In this document: piece after piece, positions 1 through 4,534 of the stretch
Layout: every line of letters begins with the position of its first letter
Position numbering within the stretch: the first letter of the stretch is position 1
DNA from: Candidatus Bathyarchaeota archaeon
GTDB lineage: Archaea > Thermoproteota > Bathyarchaeia > Bathyarchaeales > Bathycorpusculaceae
DNA length: 7,642 nt
Assembly (NCBI GenBank): GCA_016649625.1
Contig: JAENXI010000033.1
Span: 1 to 7,642 of the forward strand
Reading direction: 5' to 3'
Notes under the pieces: model-generated
Told to the model about the DNA's origin: nothing
Seen by the model: only the letters and a program-made list of their open reading frames with translations
The model's database searches: none
Made by a program: the position numbers and the translations under genes

Positions 1-517
1 CCAGTCCCCAATCAGTAATTAATCGCCTTTTTACTCGTTTTATTATTTCGTCTAACGGCAGATCAGCAGGAAGTGTAAATTCCCGTTCTGATAATTCAGC
101 TTTCAATGAAGCAGGAACTCTGGGTTTCGCAATTATATCAAAGATTAAACGTTCATCAGGCAGTTTGATAGTAGAGTACGTTTTGCTTCCATATCGAATT
201 CCACTTAACATTTTTGTTCCCTTTTTCGGGATTTTTGCGGCAATCTTGTCCCCAGTATTTACTCCCCAGACTACAAATATGGTTACTGTCAAAATCTCAA
301 TTACTCCTCCAAAGGTGGGTTGATCAAACATAGCGAGTAATCCTCCAGTGAAACCCCAAAAACCCAATCCCAATGCTATTCCCATAAAGGATGGGAGTTT
401 TTCGCTGGTGAAAAACCTGTAAATTACTGATAACAACATGACAGCAAAAAACGCAACTGTTCCAGAAAGCAACCCTTTCAATAATCCAAAAAGGGAATCA
501 ACAACTATATCAATCAT
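1..517 (-). CDS. Hypothetical membrane protein with C-terminal soluble domain (partial, 3' end beyond window)
   Basis: Reading the minus strand from an ATG at 517 gives 172 uninterrupted codons that run off the left edge, so the C-terminus is missing. Hydrophobic segments lie at about residues 8-35, 45-64 and 70-86, which suggests three membrane helices near the N-terminus. From about residue 90 the chain becomes polar: a basic stretch (KIPKKGTK), then a probable alpha/beta domain with IKLPDERLIFDI and a segment EFTLPADLPLDEIIKRVKRR. I do not recognise the family with confidence. The layout of short membrane helices plus a soluble tail with a 'LPADLPL' segment vaguely resembles archaeal membrane proteins carrying a TrkA-C-like ligand-binding domain, but this is a weak guess. 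The ATG is the first usable start: the upstream in-frame codons reach a stop within a few triplets. It is transcribed divergently from the gene at 673. Confidence 0.75.
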   Translation of the reverse strand, partial: MIDIVVDSLFGLLKGLLSGTVAFFAVMLLSVIYRFFTSEKLPSFMGIALGLGFWGFTGGLLAMFDQPTFGGVIEILTVTIFVVWGVNTGDKIAAKIPKKGTKMLSGIRYGSKTYSTIKLPDERLIFDIIAKPRVPASLKAELSEREFTLPADLPLDEIIKRVKRRLITDWGL

Positions 518-550
518 TTTTTTATCTCAAGTTTGCCATTAACAACCATT

Positions 551-560
551 ATTATAAAAA
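551..560 (-). promoter_or_regulatory. TATA-like box for the leftward membrane protein gene
   Basis: On the minus strand this reads TTTTTATAAT. It is centred about 38 bases ahead of the ATG at 517. Transcription starting about 25 bases downstream of the box would leave a leader of roughly 10-15 bases. No strong Shine-Dalgarno match is seen, so initiation would use a very short leader. This is assigned by pattern and spacing only. Confidence 0.4.
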
Positions 561-629
561 CTTGTTTGTTCTTATTCTAAGGTATCATAATTCAATTTCT
601 AAAAAAAGTCTTTATCCTAATTGAAATAA

Positions 630-642
630 GATTTAAAACTAT
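630..642 (+). promoter_or_regulatory. TATA-like box for the PH-like/zinc-ribbon gene
   Basis: The AT-rich stretch ATTTAAAACTATA lies about 35-40 bases ahead of the GTG start at 673. A start site about 25 bases downstream would give a leader of about 10-15 bases, just long enough to hold the Shine-Dalgarno sequence at 661-665. Together with the box at 551-560 it defines a short divergent promoter region. Confidence 0.45.
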
Positions 643-660
643 AACTAGTTAGTAATAATT

Positions 661-665
661 GAGGT
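661..665 (+). promoter_or_regulatory. Ribosome binding site supporting the GTG start at 673
   Basis: GAGGT matches the archaeal anti-Shine-Dalgarno and ends seven bases before the GTG at 673. It decides the start, because no ATG lies near the beginning of the frame. Confidence 0.6.
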
Positions 666-672
666 TTGAAAA

Positions 673-1170
673 GTGAATTTAGAGAGGGACGAAAAAATAG
701 TATTGGATAACGGTCCCTTAGGGTTAGGCAAAAAATTAACATTAACAAACAAACGTCTAATTATTCATAAAGATGAAGGTGTTTTTGACGTCAACTGGAA
801 ACAAGAAAAGGTAATCCCTCTGAATGCTATTGAGGATGTATATATTGAAACTGAATCGTTTTCAGATCTAAGTTCATTTAAGTTAAAACTAAAAAATGGA
901 GAATCTCTTGAACTTTCATTATCATTGGGTAATTCCTGGTTGATAAGTGATTCTCCAGAAGCAAACATGGATAAAGAGAAATCAACTCAAATGAAAATGT
1001 TAAACTATCGATGGGTAAAAGCTATAACTAATCAGTTGATGAAGCTTGATCTAGATAAGAAAACTGTTTGTATTCGAAAATGTCCTAAATGCAGTAAAGA
1101 AATCACACATGAAACATATGAGTACTGTCCTTTTTGTGGTAATTTGCTTAAATCTAAATATCTTTTCTAA
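673..1170 (+). CDS. Small PH-like domain protein with C-terminal zinc ribbon
   Basis: A 165-residue soluble protein. Residues about 5-85 show the strand-rich pattern of a bacterial/archaeal PH-like (bPH/GRAM-type) domain: LTLTNKRLII, then a DVNWKQEKVIPL strand, the turn-strand IEDVYIET, and FKLKLKNGESLELSLS. The 'TNKRLII ... IPL..I..V' order is typical of this fold. Residues 103-129 look helical. The C-terminus carries a zinc ribbon with cysteines 137, 140, 152 and 155 (CPKC ... CPFCG). No signal peptide or membrane helix is visible. In other proteins such domains serve membrane or protein binding and zinc ribbons serve interaction or scaffolding; the target here is unknown. The start is GTG, chosen because GAGGT sits seven bases upstream. 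The gene stands alone, with its own TATA-like box and a T-run after the stop. The domain assignment is from sequence pattern, not a search. Confidence 0.85.
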   Translation: MNLERDEKIVLDNGPLGLGKKLTLTNKRLIIHKDEGVFDVNWKQEKVIPLNAIEDVYIETESFSDLSSFKLKLKNGESLELSLSLGNSWLISDSPEANMDKEKSTQMKMLNYRWVKAITNQLMKLDLDKKTVCIRKCPKCSKEITHETYEYCPFCGNLLKSKYLF

Positions 1171-1171
1171 A

Positions 1172-1194
1172 TTTTTTTCTATAAACAGTTTTTA
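1172..1194 (+). terminator. T-run terminator after the PH-like/zinc-ribbon gene
   Basis: One base after the TAA stop there is a run of seven T, followed twelve bases later by a second T-run (GTTTTT). Runs of T without a hairpin are the usual archaeal termination signal. No stem-loop precedes it. Confidence 0.45.
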
Positions 1195-1241
1195 AATGTT
1201 TTCTCTTCAGGAAATACCCTACCATGCTGATGGCGTCGATA

Positions 1242-1259
1242 AAATTCAAATTTGAAATT
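1242..1259. repeat. Palindrome in the spacer ahead of the ABC operon
   Basis: The core TTCAAATTTGAA at 1245-1256 is a perfect 12-base palindrome. Two more pairs match outside one mismatched pair on each flank. It lies about 140 bases ahead of the ABC ATPase gene and about 75 bases after the preceding stop. It could be an operator for a dimeric regulator, but its distance from the nearest TATA-like box is large. Chance in AT-rich DNA is possible. Confidence 0.3.
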
Positions 1260-1365
1260 GTTTCTGTATAGCTGAATAATCCTTTTTTTAAGATGAAGTT
1301 ATTTTTATAGGACAATTCGATAAAAAAATAGTTTATCTGAAATTTCCTAATAACCTTTTTATTAT

Positions 1366-1378
1366 CTTTTTAAAATAT
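1366..1378 (+). promoter_or_regulatory. TATA-like box for the ABC transporter operon
   Basis: CTTTTTAAAATAT is centred about 22 bases ahead of the ATG at 1394, which would give a leaderless or nearly leaderless message. A second AT-rich candidate lies at about 1355-1366 and would give a leader of several bases. No convincing Shine-Dalgarno precedes the ATG, in line with leaderless initiation. Confidence 0.45.
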
Positions 1379-1393
1379 GCGAGTTGAACTTGT

Positions 1394-2395
1394 ATGTCAA
1401 ACATGATTGAAGTCAAAGATCTTGTGCTAGTTTACTCAAATGGTACGAAGGCAGTAGATACTGTTTCTTTTAATGTAAAAAAGGGTGAGTTCTTTGGGTT
1501 TCTTGGGCCAAATGGCGCGGGAAAGAGCACTACAATTAAAGTTCTTACTACTTTATTAAAAAAAACTTCAGGTTCAGCTCAGATTGCAGGTTATGATTTA
1601 GATAAAGACTCAAATGAGATACGAAAATTAATTGGTGTTCAAACTCAGGAAACGGCAATTGATGGTGATTTGACTGGGAGAGAGAACTTGATGCTTCAGG
1701 GGCACTTTCAGCAGCTTTCTGGTAGTCAACTAAAAGATCGAGTTGATGAGTTATTCAAGCTTGTGGATTTGGAAAAATTTTCTGATAAAAATGTGAGAAA
1801 CTACTCTGGAGGAATGAAAAAACGCTTGGATTTGGCTACTGCTCTTGTTCACAAACCTCAACTGCTTTTTTTGTATGAGCCAACTACTGGACTTGATCCT
1901 CAATCACGGTCAGCTATTTGGAATTATCTTGAAAAATTAAACAAAGAAGATAAAACCACTATTTTCTTAACTACCCAATACATGGAGGAAGCTGATAAGT
2001 TGTGTAATGCTCTTGCGATAATTGACACAGGAAAAATTGTTGCTGCTGGTACTCCAAGGGAGTTAAAAGAGCAAGTGGGTTTGGATTCCATAAAACTTGA
2101 TCTAAAGGATTGTGACAAAGACAAAGCTTCTGCTATTAAAGTTTTAAAGGAATTAGGTGGAGTTTCAAATATTAGTGAGACAGGTGGTTGTTTGACAGCT
2201 TTTGCAAAAAATGCTAGTTTAATCATTGCAGATATTGTAAGGTCATTTGATAGTTTGGGGATAGTTCTCTCAGGAGTGAGTTTTTCACCTCCAAGTCTTG
2301 ATGATGTTTATCTTCAAAAAACTGGAAAAAGAATCAGAACAGAAGCTCTTGTTAAAACACCAAATCTTATGCGTTTTGGTCGGAGGCGACGGTGA
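1394..2395 (+). CDS. ABC transporter ATP-binding protein, DrrA-like, with Walker B Asp replaced by Tyr
   Basis: This 333-residue protein is the cytoplasmic ATPase half of a DrrAB-type ABC-2 exporter; the cargo cannot be told from sequence. Motifs in order: Walker A GPNGAGKST (38-46), Q-loop near Q85 in GVQTQETAID, the family-typical DLTGREN (92-98), ABC signature YSGGM (137-141), Walker B LLFLYEP (157-163), D-loop TGLDP, and a switch segment TTQYMEEAD (193-201) with Gln in the H-loop position, as is common in this clan. The C-terminal 100 residues fit the extra domain of the DrrA family, with PPSLDDVYLQKTGK near the end. The oddity is Walker B: the Mg-coordinating aspartate expected before Glu162 is Tyr161 (TAT at 1874-1876). 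The catalytic Glu is kept. Loss of this Asp normally cripples ATP hydrolysis. Length and all other motifs are normal. The tail ends in four arginines whose codons hold the ribosome binding site of the next gene. An in-frame TGA lies just upstream, so translation starts at 1394, or at the ATG three codons later. Confidence 0.93.
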   Translation: MSNMIEVKDLVLVYSNGTKAVDTVSFNVKKGEFFGFLGPNGAGKSTTIKVLTTLLKKTSGSAQIAGYDLDKDSNEIRKLIGVQTQETAIDGDLTGRENLMLQGHFQQLSGSQLKDRVDELFKLVDLEKFSDKNVRNYSGGMKKRLDLATALVHKPQLLFLYEPTTGLDPQSRSAIWNYLEKLNKEDKTTIFLTTQYMEEADKLCNALAIIDTGKIVAAGTPRELKEQVGLDSIKLDLKDCDKDKASAIKVLKELGGVSNISETGGCLTAFAKNASLIIADIVRSFDSLGIVLSGVSFSPPSLDDVYLQKTGKRIRTEALVKTPNLMRFGRRRR

Positions 2396-2397
2396 TC
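2382..2397 (+). promoter_or_regulatory. Ribosome binding site of the permease inside the end of the ATPase gene
   Basis: GGAGG at 2382-2386 lies in the arginine codons, and GGTGATC at 2391-2397 overlaps the TGA stop. GGTGATC matches the archaeal anti-Shine-Dalgarno over seven bases and ends two bases before the ATG at 2400. This supports 2400 as the permease start rather than an earlier in-frame ATG at 2298, and suggests translational coupling. Confidence 0.65.
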
Positions 2398-2399
2398 TT

Positions 2400-3167
2400 A
2401 TGACACTACTATCTGATACTCGCCATATTTTTGTGAGGTATTTAAAAAAGCTTATTCGAAATCCTATACTGTTAACTTTCTCGTTAATTCAGCCTATCTT
2501 ATTTTTGGTTTTGTTTACTCAACTCTTTGAGAGGTTTGTTAGCGTTCCTGGTTTTCCTGCTGAAAGTTATCTGCTCTTTGCTGCTCCTGGAATCTTGCTT
2601 CAAAACGCTTTTGGAAGTGCTTTGCAGTCAGGTAACTCCATTGTTGCTGATCTTGATACTGGGTTTCTTCAGAAAATGTTAGTTACACCAGTTAGTAGAT
2701 ACGCGATTCTTCTTGGACGACTATTGAGTGACGCTTTTAGAGTGGTGGTTCAATCTATTATTATTCTTGTTTTAGCGTTTGTGATGGGAGCTTCTCCTGT
2801 GACTGGAATTGTTGGTGTATTACTTATGCTTTTTACAATCGCGTTTTTTGGTTTGGCTTGGTCGGGGATCTCACTTGCTATTGGTCTAAAGACTAAGAGC
2901 TCTGAGACAGTATTTGCGATAGGATCATTTCTCACCTTTCCGCTTATTTTTATGAGCACCTCTTTGACCCCCTTGTAGTTTATGCCTGACTGGATTAAAA
3001 CAGTTTCAATGTTAAATCAAATTAGTTATACTGTAGATGCAATAAGAGTGTTGATGATTGATGGATTTGTATGGGATACAATATTTGCTGCTTATGCTGT
3101 GATCGCGCTTATTGCAGTTGTGACTTTGGGTGCTACACTTTACATGTTTAGAAAGGTGGTTAACTGA
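2400..3167 (+). pseudogene. ABC-2 type permease (DrrB-like), interrupted by an in-frame TAG
   Basis: This is the membrane half of the exporter encoded with the ATPase just upstream (four bases between stop and start). The frame from ATG 2400 gives 192 residues, one TAG (2976-2978, codon 193), then 62 more residues in the same frame to a TGA. Joined, that is about 255 residues, the usual size for an ABC-2 permease with six helices. Helices are visible at about 23-43, 57-75, 115-131, 135-160 and 170-188 before the TAG, with the last at about 230-252 after it. The family-typical stretch DTGFLQKMLVTPVSR lies at 86-100. After the TAG, FMPDWIKTVSMLNQISYTVDAIR matches the standard periplasmic loop and last-helix entry of the family, which often reads PL.x.MP.W...NP.TY..DA.R. 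So the gene is whole except for one codon. It could be a recent nonsense mutation, a stop decoded as an amino acid, or a base-call error. If terminated, the product would lack the last helix and probably would not work. Confidence 0.8.
2976..2978 (+). other. In-frame TAG codon inside the permease
   Basis: The codons around it read Pro-Leu-TAG-Phe-Met-Pro-Asp-Trp. There is no frame change: the distance from 2400 to the next codon is a multiple of three. Homologues often have Glu, Asp or another polar residue here, so GAG or CAG changed by one base is the simplest ancestor. Confidence 0.85.
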
Positions 3168-3299
3168 AAACATGACTCTTAGTGTTAACTTGAAAAGTTT
3201 ATTATCAAAACGATAGAAAGTACTCTTTTCAGCTCTCAATTATAAAGGTTTAATTCTGATAAAATTGTCAATCCCAAAGTTTTAGAGATATATCTTTGA

Positions 3300-3307
3300 T
3301 TTTTTTT
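3300..3307 (+). terminator. T-run, possible terminator of the ABC operon
   Basis: A run of eight T about 130 bases after the permease TGA, with no hairpin before it. This is the only clear T-run between the permease and the tRNA on the plus strand. The distance makes the assignment weak. Confidence 0.25.
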
Positions 3308-3338
3308 GATAATAGAAAATGACGACTTAAAATTCTTT

Positions 3339-3370
3339 AGAAAACCCAAATAACCAAGAAGGTGACTTCT
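3339..3370 (-). terminator. Small hairpin plus T-rich tract downstream of tRNA-Asn
   Basis: On the minus strand, AGAAG and CTTCT (3357-3370) can pair as a five-base stem with a four-base loop. A T-rich tail with GGTTATTTGGGTTTTC follows. It lies 17 bases past the CCA end of the tRNA and may end its transcript. Confidence 0.3.
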
Positions 3371-3401
3371 GTCGCCGATAGTGTTATGGCGCCGCCGATA
3401 G
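3371..3401. repeat. Short direct repeat copying part of the tRNA 3' end
   Basis: CGCCGATAG occurs at 3373-3381 and again at 3393-3401, exactly 20 bases apart. The second copy is part of the acceptor and T stem of the tRNA. Counting two flanking bases, 10 of 11 positions match. It could be a relic of an integration event at the tRNA 3' end or of a local duplication, but it is short enough to be chance. Confidence 0.3.
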
Positions 3402-3463
3402 GATTCGAACCTATGACCAACTGGTTAACAGCCAGTCGCTCTGCCGGGCTGAGCCACGGCGGC
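3387..3463 (-). tRNA. tRNA-Asn (anticodon GUU), CCA encoded
   Basis: Read on the minus strand, all arms fold: acceptor GCCGCCG/CGGCGGC (seven pairs), D stem GCTC/GAGC, anticodon stem ACTGG/CCAGT around the loop CTGTTAA with anticodon GTT, five-base variable loop, and T stem ATAGG/CCTAT around TTCGAAT. The discriminator is G at 3390, followed by an encoded CCA at 3387-3389. The mature body is 74 bases plus CCA. There is no intron in the anticodon loop. The D loop (AGCCCGGCA) keeps the GG pair. It supplies Asn for AAC/AAU codons. It points away from the por operon and towards the ABC operon. Confidence 0.96.
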
Positions 3464-3492
3464 AAATAAAACCACGTATGCCTTTTTGAGTT

Positions 3493-3509
3493 CTATAAAA
3501 GTATTTAAG
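3493..3509 (-). promoter_or_regulatory. TATA-like box for tRNA-Asn
   Basis: On the minus strand this reads CTTAAATACTTTTATAG, located about 30-46 bases ahead of the tRNA 5' end. It contains two overlapping TATA-like cores. The spacing fits a transcription start a few bases ahead of the mature end, with RNase P trimming. Confidence 0.5.
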
Positions 3510-3606
3510 GTTAGCCTTTAAGTTCGTTTAGTTGTGTATTCTAAAGTTAATTTTTAATCTTTAAGATTTTCTAACTATTACTAAAACAACTTTTTGTTAT
3601 TTGGAG

Positions 3607-3633
3607 TTTTATATTTTTAATAAAAATGTATAT
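3607..3633 (+). promoter_or_regulatory. TATA-like region for the por operon
   Basis: Two AT-rich candidates occur: TTTTATAT at 3607-3614 and ATGTATAT at 3626-3633. Start sites about 25 bases downstream would fall near 3637 or 3656. Either leaves a leader of roughly 30-50 bases to the TTG at 3689. Confidence 0.4.
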
Positions 3634-3676
3634 GAAGGATTATTACTAATTATTGGGGAAACCAAATTGTAAGCAA

Positions 3677-3682
3677 AGGGGT
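3677..3682 (+). promoter_or_regulatory. Ribosome binding site supporting the TTG start of porC
   Basis: AGGGGT ends six bases ahead of the TTG at 3689 and is a fair match to the anti-Shine-Dalgarno. It favours the start that begins MKEIIEFRWHGRGGQGA over a TTG twelve codons upstream (3653). Confidence 0.45.
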
Positions 3683-3688
3683 ACAAAT

Positions 3689-4249
3689 TTGAAAGAAATA
3701 ATAGAGTTCAGATGGCACGGTAGAGGTGGTCAAGGAGCTTGGACAGCTAGCGAGTTATTGGCTCGAACTGCTCTAAAAGAAGGTAAATATATTCAATCAT
3801 TTCCAGAATTTGGTCCTGAAAGGATGGGTGCTCCAGTAGCAGCTTTTACACGCATAAGCGATAAACCCATTAGGATTCATTGTGCAGTTTATAAACCAGA
3901 TGTAGTTGTTGTCCTCGATCCAACATTGATGAAAACAGTTCCAGTCGCTTCAGGTTTAGTCGATAATGGAATAATAATAGTCAATTCTGCTGAAAGTCCT
4001 GCTAAAGTTAGAGAAACTCTAAAAACAGAAAAAGGAACCCTTTGGATCATTCCAGCAACAGAAATTGCTTTAAGAATTTTGGGATTACCAATAACTAATA
4101 CAGCTTTGCTAGGAACTGTGGCCAAAGCGACAAATATCGTTTCTTTAGAAACAATTGAACAAACAGTTAAAGAACGTTTTAGAGTTGATATAGCTGAGAA
4201 AAATATTGCTGTTATACGAGAAGCATACCAAGAGGCAAAACAAGCATGA
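3689..4249 (+). CDS. porC: Pyruvate:ferredoxin oxidoreductase, gamma subunit
   Basis: This is the gamma subunit (called porC or porG in different archaea) of the four-subunit 2-oxoacid:ferredoxin oxidoreductase. The complex oxidatively decarboxylates pyruvate with CoA to acetyl-CoA, CO2 and two reduced ferredoxins, or runs in reverse for CO2 fixation. It acts in the cytoplasm. With the start chosen here it has 186 residues, normal for the family. HGRGGQGA lies at residues 10-17 and EFGPERMGAPV at 40-50, both hallmarks of the gamma domain, followed by DVVVVLDPTL. The start is TTG: a TTG at 3653 would add twelve residues (GKPNCKQRGTN-) unlike the family N-terminus, while AGGGGT sits well ahead of 3689. 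It is the first gene of the operon and its stop overlaps the porD ATG (ATGA). A branched-chain or other 2-oxoacid as substrate cannot be excluded from this subunit alone. Confidence 0.95.
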   Translation: MKEIIEFRWHGRGGQGAWTASELLARTALKEGKYIQSFPEFGPERMGAPVAAFTRISDKPIRIHCAVYKPDVVVVLDPTLMKTVPVASGLVDNGIIIVNSAESPAKVRETLKTEKGTLWIIPATEIALRILGLPITNTALLGTVAKATNIVSLETIEQTVKERFRVDIAEKNIAVIREAYQEAKQA

Positions 4250-4524
4250 CATCTAAAGATAAGAATTGGAAAGAGATTGCACCTGCTGGTGTCTGTTCAA
4301 AATCAAGCAAAAGTTTCTTGACTGGAGATTGGAAAACATATACGCCAATTAGGGACGTGAAAAAATGTGTCAGGTGTTTAACTTGTGTTATTTTTTGTCC
4401 CGATGGTGCAATTAACTGGGTTCCTGATAAAAAAGATATTGAATTTGATATGAGTTATTGTAAAGGTTGTGGAATATGTGCTAATGAATGTCCAACTAAA
4501 GCCATAACCATGAAATTGGAATAA
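4246..4524 (+). CDS. porD: Pyruvate:ferredoxin oxidoreductase, delta subunit (2x[4Fe-4S] ferredoxin type)
   Basis: The small electron-transfer subunit of the same complex, 92 residues. It carries two [4Fe-4S] binding motifs: cysteines 41, 44, 47 and 51 (CVRCLTCVIFCP), and cysteines 72, 75, 78 and 82 (CKGCGICANECP). All eight ligands are present, each set followed by the usual proline. The stretch GDWKTYTPIRDVKKC is typical of POR delta subunits, which pass electrons from the TPP site and the beta-subunit cluster to ferredoxin. The ATG overlaps the porC stop by four bases, implying coupled translation. One base separates the TAA from the GTG triplet at 4526, and ten bases separate it from the preferred porA ATG. 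Confidence 0.96.
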   Translation: MTSKDKNWKEIAPAGVCSKSSKSFLTGDWKTYTPIRDVKKCVRCLTCVIFCPDGAINWVPDKKDIEFDMSYCKGCGICANECPTKAITMKLE

Positions 4525-4529
4525 GGTGA
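4525..4529 (+). promoter_or_regulatory. Ribosome binding site deciding the porA start
   Basis: GGTGA lies five bases ahead of the ATG at 4535. This makes 4535 a better start than the GTG at 4526, which is itself part of this motif. Confidence 0.6.
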
Positions 4530-4534
4530 AACAA

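Larger units (their letters stand above)
3168..3688. other. Intergenic region without protein genes, holding tRNA-Asn
   Basis: No frame in this stretch looks like a protein gene. It holds a T-run that may end the ABC operon, a small hairpin and short repeat on the 3' side of the tRNA, the minus-strand tRNA-Asn with its TATA-like box, and the promoter region of the por operon. The other long minus-strand frame here (3012-3239) is low-complexity and overlaps the permease end. Confidence 0.6.

Noticed and set aside
518..553. A short upstream frame (about 11 codons) whose TGA overlaps the start of the leftward membrane protein gene.
   Set aside because: It would begin within or upstream of the expected transcription start given the TATA-like box at 551-560, so it is unlikely to be in the message.
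1171..1393. A possible C/D-box or other small RNA in the spacer ahead of the ABC operon.
   Set aside because: GCTGATGG and CTGA-like strings are present, but no proper C box (RTGATGA) and D box pair with the right spacing can be found.
2298..2399. Possible 34-residue N-terminal extension of the permease from an ATG at 2298.
   Set aside because: It lies inside the ATPase gene in another frame, has no ribosome binding site, and would prepend a sequence unlike ABC-2 permeases. The ATG at 2400 has a strong GGTGATC signal and gives the normal length.
2982..3167. A separate small gene for a 61-residue membrane protein.
   Set aside because: It is the continuation of the permease in the same frame, with the family's last loop and helix. 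There is no independent ribosome binding site ahead of its ATG.
3172..3216. A 14-codon frame (MTLSVNLKSLLSKR) starting four bases after the permease stop and ending in TAG.
   Set aside because: It is too short to support, has no clear ribosome binding site, and read-through of its TAG does not give a recognisable protein.
3653..3688. Upstream TTG start for porC adding twelve residues.
   Set aside because: The added residues do not resemble the family N-terminus, and AGGGGT sits at the right distance ahead of the TTG at 3689. It cannot be fully excluded.
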